64,000 nt of DNA from Niabella yanshanensis (lineage in GTDB: Bacteria > Bacteroidota > Bacteroidia > Chitinophagales > Chitinophagaceae): the NCBI RefSeq assembly GCF_034424215.1, contig NZ_CP139960.1:2604001-2668000 (forward strand), given 5' to 3'. A model generated the notes under the pieces. That model made no database searches. It worked only from the letters and a program-made list of their open reading frames with translations, and was not told the origin of the DNA. Below, piece after piece: positions 41,693 to 50,515 of the stretch (positions are counted from its first letter, which is position 1; each line of letters opens with the position of its first letter). A program made the translations under genes and the position numbers.

Positions 41693-44368
41693 TTATTCCA
41701 GAACCGGGCTCAACCATCTTTCTGCGTCTTCGATACTCATGCCTTTTCTTTTTGCATAATCTTCCAATTGATCTTTGCCTATTTTGCCTAACCCAAAATA
41801 ATGGCTTTTAGGATGAGCAAAATACCATCCGCATACCGAAGCGGGAGGATCCATTGCCAGGCTTTCGGTTAAGGTGATGCCTATATTATCTGTTACTTTC
41901 AATAAATCAAACAACTTGTATTTTTCTGTATGATCAGGACAGGCGGGATATCCCGGCGCAGGTCTTATGCCATCGTATTCTTCCCATATCAGGTCTTTAT
42001 TGGTTAGGTTCTCATCTTTTGCATAACCCCAATATTCTTTTCTTGATTTTTCATGCAGACATTCAGCAAAAGCTTCTACAAACCGATCAGCTAAAACCTG
42101 AACCATGATCTTATTATAATCATCAAACTCTGCGGCAAACCTGTCTATGTGCTGCTTCGCACCATGAATAGTAACTGCAAAAGCTCCCATGTAGTCCTGC
42201 CCTTTCTCTTTAGGCATTACAAAGTCGGCTAAAGAGAAGTTGAAATGTCCGGCTGCTTTCTTTGACTGCTGACGTAATGATTCGAGTTTCACTTCTGTTC
42301 CGTTGGCTTCAATGGTAATCGTATCTGCATTGTTACTGGTAGCTGGCCAGAAGCCAATAACACCATCAGCAGTAAACCATTTTTCTTCGACAATTCGTTC
42401 GACCATCTTCTGCGCTTCGGCCAAAAGTTTGGTTGCTTCTGCTCCAAACTTTTCATCACTTAATACCTGTGGATATCTACCGGGCATTTCCCAGGCTATA
42501 AAAAACGGGCTCCAATCGAGGTATTTTGCTATTTCTCCGAGATCAAAATCTTTAAACACCTTAACTTCATCTATGGCTGGCTGAGTGGGCGTGTAGCTAT
42601 CCCAGTCCAGGGACTCTTTAGCAGCTACAGCATCTTTATAAGCAATCAGATCTTTCTTATTCTTATTTGCAAATTGCTGACGCAAGCCTTCATATTCCTC
42701 GCTGGTTTTATTCAGCAATTCCTGCTTGTCTTTTCCCAGCAAAGTGCTTACCGCAGTTACACTTCTGGACGCATCCAGAATATGCATTACACCGTTATCA
42801 TACTGGGGAGCAATCTTCACGGCAGTATGCATGCGGGAAGTAGTAGCCCCCCCAATTAATAAAGGTTGTTTCATATTGCGACGCTTCATTTCATGGGCTA
42901 CGTGAACCATCTCATCCAGCGACGGCGTAATTAAGCCACTCAGTCCAATAATATGCGCACCTTCCCTTTCGGCAGTATCCAGTATCTTATCAGCAGGCAC
43001 CATTACGCCCAAATCAATTACATCATATCCATTACAGCCTAATACAACGCCCACAATATTTTTACCGATATCATGTACATCCCCTTTCACGGTCGCTAAT
43101 AAAACTTTGCCCGCACCGCCAGCCTGTGCTGCCGGGTTAGCTAACTTCTCCTCTTCAATAAAAGGCGTTAACCAGGCCACGGATTTTTTCATCACGCGCG
43201 CACTTTTCACCACCTGCGGCAGAAACATTTTTCCGGCGCCGAACAAATCTCCTACTACATCCATACCCGCCATTAAAGGCCCCTCAATAACCTCCAAAGG
43301 CCGCGGATACTTTTGCCTTGCTTCCTCAGTATCCGTATCAATATAATCTGTAATACCATTTACCAGCGCATGTTTCAGGCGTTCTTCTACTGTATTATCA
43401 CGCCATGCATCGTTTTTCTTTTCTACCTTGCCTTCAGATTTAACGGTTTCCGCAAAAGTGATCAGCTTGTCTGTCGCTTCATTATTCGTATTATTACGAT
43501 TAAGAATAACGTCTTCGCAAAGCTGCTTCAATTGTGGCTCTATTTCATCATACACCACCAACTGGCCTGCATTAACGATACCCATATTCATACCGGCCTT
43601 AATAGCGTAGTATAAAAAAACGGAGTGCATCGCTTCGCGTACCGGCTCATTACCTCTGAAAGAAAATGATAAGTTACTAACCCCGCCACTTACCCCCGCC
43701 AATGGCATAAGTTGCTTTATACGACGGGTGGCTTCGATAAAGTCTACGCCATAATTATTATGCTCTTCCAAACCAGTTGCAACTGCAAATATGTTCGGAT
43801 CAAAAATAATATCATGGCCTTTAAAACCAAGTTGCTCTGTCAGTATCTTATAAGCCCGATGACAAATTTCCACTTTTCTATCTTCTGTATCTGCCTGTCC
43901 TTTCTCGTCGAAGGCCATTACAATAACTGCTGCGCCATAGTTTTGACAGGTGATAGCCTGTTCAATAAACTTTTGTTCTCCTTCTTTTAAAGAAATAGAG
44001 TTTACGATACATTTTCCCTGTACACATTTCAAACCAGCTTCAATAATTTCAAATTTTGAAGAGTCAATCATCAAAGGCACTTTGCATATATCGGGCTCAC
44101 TTTGCAGGAGGTTGACAAAGGTGGTCATAGCTTGTACGCCATCTAACAGCGCATCATCCATATTAATATCGATAACCTGTGCGCCGTTCTCTACCTGTTG
44201 GCGTGCTACGCTTAATGCTTCTTCGTACTTATTTTCACGAATAAGACGTGCAAATTTTTTAGAACCCGTTACATTGGTTCTCTCGCCGATATTGATAAAA
44301 TTCGTTTCAGGGCGTACAATTAGAGGTTCTAAGCCCGAAAGACGGAGATATGGTTTGATAACTGACAT
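41693..44368 (-). CDS. metH: Methionine synthase, cobalamin-dependent: folate, B12 and activation domains
   Basis: An 891-residue protein equal to the C-terminal three quarters of MetH. It begins with the pterin-binding domain ([14 protein letters not shown]), continues with the cap and cobalamin-binding domains ([11 protein letters not shown], with the axial His432), and ends in the SAM-dependent activation domain ([15 protein letters not shown]). The homocysteine domain is encoded separately at 44839-45855. The split is at a domain boundary and both parts look complete, so the enzyme probably works as two chains. A decayed cassette lies between the two genes. Confidence 0.96.
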   Translation of the reverse strand: MSVIKPYLRLSGLEPLIVRPETNFINIGERTNVTGSKKFARLIRENKYEEALSVARQQVENGAQVIDINMDDALLDGVQAMTTFVNLLQSEPDICKVPLMIDSSKFEIIEAGLKCVQGKCIVNSISLKEGEQKFIEQAITCQNYGAAVIVMAFDEKGQADTEDRKVEICHRAYKILTEQLGFKGHDIIFDPNIFAVATGLEEHNNYGVDFIEATRRIKQLMPLAGVSGGVSNLSFSFRGNEPVREAMHSVFLYYAIKAGMNMGIVNAGQLVVYDEIEPQLKQLCEDVILNRNNTNNEATDKLITFAETVKSEGKVEKKNDAWRDNTVEERLKHALVNGITDYIDTDTEEARQKYPRPLEVIEGPLMAGMDVVGDLFGAGKMFLPQVVKSARVMKKSVAWLTPFIEEEKLANPAAQAGGAGKVLLATVKGDVHDIGKNIVGVVLGCNGYDVIDLGVMVPADKILDTAEREGAHIIGLSGLITPSLDEMVHVAHEMKRRNMKQPLLIGGATTSRMHTAVKIAPQYDNGVMHILDASRSVTAVSTLLGKDKQELLNKTSEEYEGLRQQFANKNKKDLIAYKDAVAAKESLDWDSYTPTQPAIDEVKVFKDFDLGEIAKYLDWSPFFIAWEMPGRYPQVLSDEKFGAEATKLLAEAQKMVERIVEEKWFTADGVIGFWPATSNNADTITIEANGTEVKLESLRQQSKKAAGHFNFSLADFVMPKEKGQDYMGAFAVTIHGAKQHIDRFAAEFDDYNKIMVQVLADRFVEAFAECLHEKSRKEYWGYAKDENLTNKDLIWEEYDGIRPAPGYPACPDHTEKYKLFDLLKVTDNIGITLTESLAMDPPASVCGWYFAHPKSHYFGLGKIGKDQLEDYAKRKGMSIEDAERWLSPVLE

Positions 44369-44380
44369 TTTTTTTATTTT

Positions 44381-44417
44381 ACCACAGAGGTTACACTGAG
44401 CTTATCACAGAGTTAAA
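44381..44417. repeat. Left border repeat of the GxxExxY cassette
   Basis: ACCACAGAGG (44381) and CACAGAGTTAA (44406-44416) recur in inverted orientation at 44806-44839. The pair brackets the GxxExxY gene. Confidence 0.55.
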
Positions 44418-44425
44418 AGAGATGG

Positions 44426-44806
44426 TTATAATATCAATCTTTTAATTCCGTTTTTTAAACTACTGGTATTAAAATTAAGCAGCAGCCCAACTTTACACCC
44501 AGATAATTTTAAGTATGTTAACACCTGCGCAGTATGTACATCATTTAGTGCTTCTACTGCTTTTATTTCTATAATTACTTTTTTCTCTATGAGCAAATCC
44601 ACCCGGTATCCTACATCCAATTTTACCTGCTCCTAAATTAATGGAAGTGGCTTTTCTTTTTCTGTGTGTAGACCCGAAGTCATTAACTCGTAGTACAAGC
44701 ATTCCTTATATGACGATTCCAGTAGTCCGGGACCTAATGCCGAATGCACCTTGAAAGCGCATTTCAATATTTGCTCGGTAATGATATTTATCGATTCAAA
44801 ACTCAT
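44426..44806 (-). pseudogene. GxxExxY protein gene with an in-frame nonsense codon
   Basis: From the ATG at 44806 the frame encodes a typical GxxExxY protein (about 126 residues) with CAFKVHSALGPGLLESSYKE, where the G-E-Y pattern sits, and a C-terminal PD-(D/E)xK-like part (YRVDLLIEKKVIIEIKA, VLTYLKLSGCKVGLLLNF). Codon 58 (44633-44635) is TAG where a Tyr codon is expected in the ...LPLIYE motif. There is no frameshift, so the gene is broken by one substitution. It sits between the two metH parts and is bordered by inverted repeats. Confidence 0.85.
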
Positions 44807-44839
44807 TAACTCTGTGCATCACTCCTTTAACACTGTGGT
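44806..44839. repeat. Right border repeat of the GxxExxY cassette
   Basis: TTAACTCTGTG (44806-44816) and CACTGTGGT (44831-44839) are the reverse complement of the left border words. The outer word begins exactly at the stop codon of the upstream metH part. Confidence 0.55.
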
Positions 44840-45855
44840 TACAAAATTTCCTCCACCACAGGTAATACTCTTGGTTGTATCGTTTTTACCGCTTTTGCAA
44901 TTTCACGGATATGATCAGGTGTAGTGCCACAACAGCCCCCTACGATATTCACGAAGCCCTGGTTAGCCCAATCGTCAAGAAAAGCGGCCGTTTGTTCAGG
45001 TAATTCATCGTACTCACCCATTGCGTTGGGCAAGCCGGCATTGGGATAAGCAGATACATAGCAACCGGCGATCTGTGACAACTCTTCTACGTGCGCTCTC
45101 ATTTCACGGGCCCCCAAAGCACAATTAAGACCAATACTTAATGGATTGGCATGTGCCACCGAAATATAGAAAGCCTCTAATGTTTGTCCGCTCAAAGTAC
45201 GTCCTGATGCATCGGTGATAGTACCACTGATCATGATCTCACATTCGGAACCCGGGTGCTCCCTGAAATATTTTTTTGCCGAAAAAATAGCAGCTTTCGC
45301 GTTCAAAGTATCGAAGATGGTTTCAATCAAAAGTATATCGGCTCCTGCCTCAATTAATGCATGGATCTGTTCGGTATAAGCTATTACTACCTCATCAAAA
45401 GTTACCGCACGATAGCCAGGGTTATTTACATCAGGTGAAAGACTTAATGTTTTATTCAATGGCCCTATTGCCCCCGCAACAAACTTAGGGGACTTGTCGC
45501 CCGTTTCCTTCTGATATTCTGCGATGGCATCTTTTGCAGATTGTACAGAAGCTACGTTTAGCTCATGTGCCAAAGCCTGCATATCATAATCAGCCTGGGC
45601 AATAGAGGTACTGCTAAAAGTATTGGTTTCGATAATATCGGAACCTGCCTGCAGGTATTCTTTGTGAATAGCTTTAATAATATCCGGCCGGGTAATACTC
45701 AAAAGATCATTATTGCCTTTCACATCGGTATGCCAGTCTTTAAAGCGATCGCCTCTATAGTCTTCTTCGGTAAGTTTATAACGTTGTATCATGGTGCCCA
45801 TAGCGCCATCCAGTACTAATATTTTTTCATTCAATAAATTTCTTATTGCACTCAT
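44839..45855 (-). CDS. Homocysteine S-methyltransferase part of cobalamin-dependent methionine synthase
   Basis: A 338-residue (betaalpha)8 barrel equal to the N-terminal domain of MetH. It shows [13 protein letters not shown] at the start and the zinc ligands: one Cys in LNCALG and two in [11 protein letters not shown]. It passes the methyl group from methylcobalamin to homocysteine, so it needs the 41693-44368 protein. The ATG at 45855 is preferred over a TTG three codons earlier. It has a leader of about 127 bases with a stable hairpin. Confidence 0.95.
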   Translation of the reverse strand: MSAIRNLLNEKILVLDGAMGTMIQRYKLTEEDYRGDRFKDWHTDVKGNNDLLSITRPDIIKAIHKEYLQAGSDIIETNTFSSTSIAQADYDMQALAHELNVASVQSAKDAIAEYQKETGDKSPKFVAGAIGPLNKTLSLSPDVNNPGYRAVTFDEVVIAYTEQIHALIEAGADILLIETIFDTLNAKAAIFSAKKYFREHPGSECEIMISGTITDASGRTLSGQTLEAFYISVAHANPLSIGLNCALGAREMRAHVEELSQIAGCYVSAYPNAGLPNAMGEYDELPEQTAAFLDDWANQGFVNIVGGCCGTTPDHIREIAKAVKTIQPRVLPVVEEIL

Positions 45856-45889
45856 TCGTAACAATTTAAATTTTTGCCTTGTTTTTACT

Positions 45890-45942
45890 GAACTAACTAT
45901 AAACGTGGGAACCAGGGAGAATGGCCTTACGTTTATTAGTTC
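45890..45942 (-). promoter_or_regulatory. Structured leader hairpin upstream of the metH genes
   Basis: Arms GAACTAA plus TAAACGT (minus strand, from 45942) pair with ACGTTTA plus TTAGTTC, with a three-base bulge and a 22-base loop. It lies between the predicted promoter and the start codon. It does not match the SAM-I, SAM-II, SAH or cobalamin riboswitch consensus as I know them. Confidence 0.5.
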
Positions 45943-45988
45943 ATTTTTTTACGCAGGGTGAACAATAAACAAATCCGCCTGCGGCATA

Positions 45989-45996
45989 CAAAGTTA
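45989..45996 (-). promoter_or_regulatory. -7 element of the metH operon
   Basis: On the minus strand this reads TAACTTTG, which matches TAnnTTTG, 133 bases before the ATG. The -33 box is not clear. Confidence 0.45.
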
Positions 45997-46074
45997 CGAC
46001 AAAAGCCAAAAATTTGGGCTATATTACAATCTATAGACTAAAAACCTAAAAAATATTTTAAATATAGTAAAAAG

Positions 46075-46114
46075 CACTAAAAACGAATAGCCAAGTGTAC
46101 ATACACTTGGCTAT
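46075..46114 (-). terminator. Intrinsic terminator of the propeller/outer-membrane operon
   Basis: A perfect 13-bp stem (46087-46099 with 46102-46114) follows the barrel gene stop by 23 bases and is continued on the minus strand by TTCGTTTTT. Confidence 0.8.
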
Positions 46115-46137
46115 TACACTATAGGGAAAAAATAAAA

Positions 46138-49077
46138 TTAATTACGACCCCGCATACCGCCGCCAAAGCCACCGCCCCCGGAACCGCGTCTCTCAAAATT
46201 CCGACGTTCACCGCCCCTACCTTCGCCACTTTCTCCACGGCCACCGCCTCTTCGGCCTCCACCGCCGAATTTTCTCGGATAATAGGATAGCGTAACCATA
46301 AAGAATTGCTGTAAGCCATTAGACACCGTAGTGCTTAAGTTAGTTAAACCTGCTGTCGTCGATATATTCTGGTTCTTTTTTAATATATCCATAGCAGACA
46401 ACTTAACCTCAGCCTGTTTTGTTGGCAGGAAACGATAAGTAGCAAATGCATTCCATAGCGTGGACGATTGATTTGTAGTGTTGTTGGTTACGTAGTTAAT
46501 GGTTGTGCTGATTGTCAGATCCCGTATAGGAGAGAGATTCAAATTACCCTGGGTAATATAATTAACAGCATTTAAAGATTGCAGGTTACGACTGCTTTGC
46601 CGGCTACTGTTAGTGTTGATTGCCTGCGAGGCCTGAATATTACCAATATCGCCCAGTGTATAAAATACGCCCAGGTTATGTGTCAAGCCATTAGCCTTGG
46701 CAATATTATATAAACCATCCACATAGTTTGGAGAAGTAGTATTAGTATAGTTTAGCGAATAATTAAATTGAAGCACTTTATTATTTTTTAACTTAAAAGA
46801 AGTGCGCCCCGTAAAACCAGCGCTGTAATTACGCCTTCCATCCATATTGATCATGTAAATGGTTCTTCGACCATTTTGTCTGTTATAAAAACTGCTATCA
46901 ACAATACCGTCATTCACTCCACTGGCAGCGCCATTTACCTCAAAACTCAGGTCTGCTTTTCTTGAAGGTTGCTCCCGGCGATAATTAAAATTAAAATTCA
47001 CCCCATTAGTAACAGAAGGTCTGAGATTTGCATTGCCGAGATTGATATTATACACATTGGTGCTGGTATCAATAATAGGCCTTAGCTGATCAACAGAAGG
47101 AATAGAAGGCGTAGAATTTCCGGATAAATTAGCTTCTATGGTATATTTATTAAATCGCTGGTAATTATAACCAACAGCCGCTGAAGGAGTAAAGAAGCTG
47201 AAAGAGCGGTCGATATTGCGGTAATCAAAACTGGACTCATTTTTTTCCGTCAGGAATTGCCCCTGTATGTTTGCCGAAACATTAATATAACGATTAAAGC
47301 GGTCTGATAAACGCCTGGTAAAGTTTTTCGATAACCTCAATGAAGGCCTGTCTTCTATCCTGGTAACCCGGTTATCATTGGTCAGTGAGTCATTCCCGAT
47401 ATAATGTCCGGTTAATGAATCATAATCACTAACAAATGAACTTACATCTGATCTTGAAAAGGAAACGTTATTATTGAGCACCATATTAATATTCCATAAA
47501 CTAAAGTTGCCGAATAACAATCTTTTCAAGGCATTGTAGTTCATACCAAGGCTATTATTGAAGCTGGAGGACTCACTATTATTACGCCTGTTAAAATATC
47601 GATTATCATCTGCATTCTCGTAGGATATAAAATCGGTGATATTCCTGCTTTCATTTTCGGACTGATTATATCCCAGGTTATAATTAATACCAAAACTTTT
47701 AAGGTTGCGGTCGTCATCGTCTTTATTACGGAACGAAGTTGAGAAATTGATTCCATTATTAGATCCTTGTGAGATGGACGCATTGGAGCTTTCGCTTACC
47801 CTTGTGCCATCTTCTATGGCTTTATCGGAAGAGCTGGTAGAGTTCCTTTCACTGGTACCAGAATTAAAACTAAGGTTCACTGCAAAGTCTTTGTCCTGAT
47901 CTCTTTTATTATAGTTCAAACCAGCATTATGCGTATTATTTTCGGACGTACTTTCCTGCCTGGAATCCTGCAGAAAAACAACATCCGTAGCACTGTTTCT
48001 GGAGTCCGTGGTTGAAGTGGTAAAATTTCTTGTATTTCTAAAATCGTAATTAGCTCTTAACTGGTTATTAAAGCGGCTATTATTGGTTTGAGAGAAATCG
48101 TATTGCATACTACCTCCTAAAAATAACACCCGGTTAATACCATTGCTTCCAAAATTAGCTACATACCTGTTATTAGGATTATAGTTGCGGTAAGTGCTTT
48201 GCTGAAACATTTCCTGCAGGCCTGCCGATTTATTGATATTATTCATGCTGGCAGCTATTCCCCCCCTCATCTTTTTGTTATATGCCAGTCCCGACCCGTC
48301 GAATTCATAACGATCGTCGGTTCCGATACCCGCTCCGGCTTTGCCAAAGTATCCAAACTTTTTATCCTCCCGCAACTTTATGTTCATCGTCAACATAGAA
48401 TCTGCCGGGTTATCATCTATATTATCCTTACTATAATCGGTTTCCTTATATACCTGAATTTTTTCAATAGCGTTCTTGGGTAAATTTTGCGTGGCCATAG
48501 CCGGATCACTTCCGAAGAAAGGCTTACCATCTACATATACGTTATTTACCTTTCTACCGTTAACTGTAATCGTGCCATCGCCCCACATGGTAACACCCGG
48601 CACCCTTCGCAACATATCTTCTACTACTGCGTTAGAATCTAACTTAAAAGCAGCGGGGTTAATCTCCAACGTATCCCCGTTCATAGTAATAGGAACCACC
48701 GCTTTAACTACAACCTCATCCATGGTACCCTGGCTCTTGGCCAAAAACAGGTTTTTAAAATTGAAGCTACGATTCGTTGAATCTAAAGTGATCGTTTTAG
48801 AAAAAGGGTTATACCCGGTAAAAGAAAAATTAATATTAACCGGTGTAAAAAAGGGTATATCATTAAAAGTAAAGGCGCCATCTTCCCCGGTTATATGATA
48901 ATTTACCAGGGAAGAATCAGATTTTTTATATAATGTTATGGTTACAGATTGTAACGCATAGTCATCAGCAGAATCCTTCACAATACCTGTAATAGAACCG
49001 CTACGCGTAGTATCTTTTTGGGCTAATAGCAAAGAGGGTAAAAAAGCTATAAACAGCGCAGTTATTAGTATCCGCAT
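46138..49077 (-). CDS. Outer-membrane beta-barrel protein with Gly/Arg-rich tail
   Basis: A 979-residue TonB-dependent-receptor-like protein. A signal peptide (1-19) precedes a CarboxypepD_reg-like domain (SITGIVKDSADDYALQSVTI), a plug-like domain (VVEDMLRRVPGV, VNGRKVNNVYVDGKPFF) and a long Asn/Ser-rich beta-barrel. After the barrel strands (VTLSYYPRKF) a tail of about 45 residues is made almost only of Gly, Arg, Glu and Phe. The gene overlaps the end of the propeller gene by one base (TAATG), so the two are coupled. Substrate unknown. Confidence 0.9.
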   Translation of the reverse strand: MRILITALFIAFLPSLLLAQKDTTRSGSITGIVKDSADDYALQSVTITLYKKSDSSLVNYHITGEDGAFTFNDIPFFTPVNINFSFTGYNPFSKTITLDSTNRSFNFKNLFLAKSQGTMDEVVVKAVVPITMNGDTLEINPAAFKLDSNAVVEDMLRRVPGVTMWGDGTITVNGRKVNNVYVDGKPFFGSDPAMATQNLPKNAIEKIQVYKETDYSKDNIDDNPADSMLTMNIKLREDKKFGYFGKAGAGIGTDDRYEFDGSGLAYNKKMRGGIAASMNNINKSAGLQEMFQQSTYRNYNPNNRYVANFGSNGINRVLFLGGSMQYDFSQTNNSRFNNQLRANYDFRNTRNFTTSTTDSRNSATDVVFLQDSRQESTSENNTHNAGLNYNKRDQDKDFAVNLSFNSGTSERNSTSSSDKAIEDGTRVSESSNASISQGSNNGINFSTSFRNKDDDDRNLKSFGINYNLGYNQSENESRNITDFISYENADDNRYFNRRNNSESSSFNNSLGMNYNALKRLLFGNFSLWNINMVLNNNVSFSRSDVSSFVSDYDSLTGHYIGNDSLTNDNRVTRIEDRPSLRLSKNFTRRLSDRFNRYINVSANIQGQFLTEKNESSFDYRNIDRSFSFFTPSAAVGYNYQRFNKYTIEANLSGNSTPSIPSVDQLRPIIDTSTNVYNINLGNANLRPSVTNGVNFNFNYRREQPSRKADLSFEVNGAASGVNDGIVDSSFYNRQNGRRTIYMINMDGRRNYSAGFTGRTSFKLKNNKVLQFNYSLNYTNTTSPNYVDGLYNIAKANGLTHNLGVFYTLGDIGNIQASQAINTNSSRQSSRNLQSLNAVNYITQGNLNLSPIRDLTISTTINYVTNNTTNQSSTLWNAFATYRFLPTKQAEVKLSAMDILKKNQNISTTAGLTNLSTTVSNGLQQFFMVTLSYYPRKFGGGGRRGGGRGESGEGRGGERRNFERRGSGGGGFGGGMRGRN

Positions 49078-50324
49078 TATCCGATCTTATTTTTGGGTTT
49101 TAATTGAATGATAACCGGATTATCTGCACGGGTACCCTTTTCAAAATATTGTTTGATGACTGGTTTATATTGCGGGCTCTTTGCCTGGTTGTAGTCCTTA
49201 TTCTGAAACATGATAGAGGACGAAGCGCTCGTGTATAAATAATGACCATCGCTGTACTGAATACCGGTTGAAAGAACCGGCAAAAATGCATTGGCGCTAT
49301 CAGCGATTATTTTGCCGGTTGCATAAAACCGATTGGTTGATTCATCAAATAAAAAGTTGCGGTCCCTGGGACTGCGGTTATAATCAAGCGAGAAAAACAG
49401 GTATTGCCGGAGCTGGTATACATTCTCAATTTTCCACACAAAGCTTCCGTTTTGCGAGCGATACTGGTCGAAATCATTTTTCGAACGAAAAGGATGAGCG
49501 AAAAAAGCTTTGGAAAGAGAATTCTCGAAAGGCAGAATTAATGAATACAACAGCGATGTGCTATCGCTTGTCAATTTATATATTCCATAATGATAGGGCC
49601 GGGTAAATAATAATACTCCCGGATTATCGGTTGGGAAAAAAGAAACCTGTCCGGGCTTGAAATAGTAAGCATCGTTTCGCTTATTATATGGGAAATACTG
49701 ACTGATGTTCTTTTCCCCGTCATACACTTTTAGCTCATACTCTGTTTGGTCAGCAAACTTACGATTCGCAAATATGTAGCTATAAGCCCATTGATTGTTA
49801 TTATAAATGGTAGGATCAACCAGGGACAAACTAAACCCTTTTAATCGCTGAATTTTTTCTTTATGAATATCGGCCAGATCATAGTAAGCCGACCAGGTAA
49901 ATCTTGCAAAGGACTTATTAGTGGGGTCTTCCATCATTTTCTCTACTTCGGCAGGCGAAAAATTATAGTTCTTATTGCTGCCCGAGATGAAGATGGCATT
50001 CCTGGCCTTGTCTAATTGTATGGATTTAATAGTGCAGTTAGGCGGCCTGTATTTCTTTATAAATTTTCCTTTTTTATCAAAAAAATAAATGAAGTTGGTG
50101 TCAGCATCCCAAATAATAAAGTATTCGTCAGATACCAATAACTGCTTTATCCGGCCAAAAACGCTTTTTTTGGTTGTTTCGAGAGGTATATAGTTGATTT
50201 CCTCAAATACTTTTGACGCATTGGCACCCGATGCAAAGCCCGGCTGAAAGTACAGCTCCTTTCCGTTTTGGCCCATGACAGCATAACATGCCGACAGGCA
50301 AAAAATCGTTATCCATTTTCTCAT
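49077..50324 (-). CDS. 6-bladed beta-propeller protein, secreted
   Basis: A 415-residue exported protein of the Bacteroidota 6-bladed propeller family. The signal peptide is MRKWITIFCLSACYAVMGQ. The family entry motif follows: INYIPLETTKKSVFGRIKQL, then EYFIIWDADTNFIYFFDKKG. The ATG at 50324 is chosen because it starts the signal; a TTG twelve codons upstream would not. It is coupled by a 1-base overlap to the barrel protein, so the two probably act together at the cell envelope, perhaps with the propeller as a surface partner. Confidence 0.85.
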   Translation of the reverse strand: MRKWITIFCLSACYAVMGQNGKELYFQPGFASGANASKVFEEINYIPLETTKKSVFGRIKQLLVSDEYFIIWDADTNFIYFFDKKGKFIKKYRPPNCTIKSIQLDKARNAIFISGSNKNYNFSPAEVEKMMEDPTNKSFARFTWSAYYDLADIHKEKIQRLKGFSLSLVDPTIYNNNQWAYSYIFANRKFADQTEYELKVYDGEKNISQYFPYNKRNDAYYFKPGQVSFFPTDNPGVLLFTRPYHYGIYKLTSDSTSLLYSLILPFENSLSKAFFAHPFRSKNDFDQYRSQNGSFVWKIENVYQLRQYLFFSLDYNRSPRDRNFLFDESTNRFYATGKIIADSANAFLPVLSTGIQYSDGHYLYTSASSSIMFQNKDYNQAKSPQYKPVIKQYFEKGTRADNPVIIQLKPKNKIG

Positions 50325-50420
50325 AACCCCTTTGACGTTGGAAAAATCATTTTCCTGCAATTTTTAATTGAAAAACCGATATTAATTATCAGTTTGACTA
50401 TTAAACGGTCAAAAGGTTTA

Positions 50421-50457
50421 AAAAATAAAAAAGGCCCGCTGTAAAAACAGCGCGCCT
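50421..50457 (-). terminator. Intrinsic terminator after the TonB-dependent receptor gene
   Basis: On the minus strand AGGC-G-CGCTGT pairs with ACAGCG-G-GCCT around a TTTT loop, followed by TTTTTTATTTTTT. It ends the sulfate cluster's last gene, about 60 bases past the stop. Confidence 0.8.
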
Positions 50458-50515
50458 ATAATCGATTGCCAAAATAAAAAATATATGAAACCTTAACAGG
50501 TAAGAAACCTCATCA

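Noticed and set aside
41693-45855. A broken metH gene
   Set aside because: Although MetH is in two pieces, the split lies at a domain boundary, each part has its own start and stop, and all catalytic motifs are present.
45856-46000. SAM-I or cobalamin riboswitch upstream of metH
   Set aside because: The conserved core words of these riboswitches are absent; only a single long hairpin is seen.
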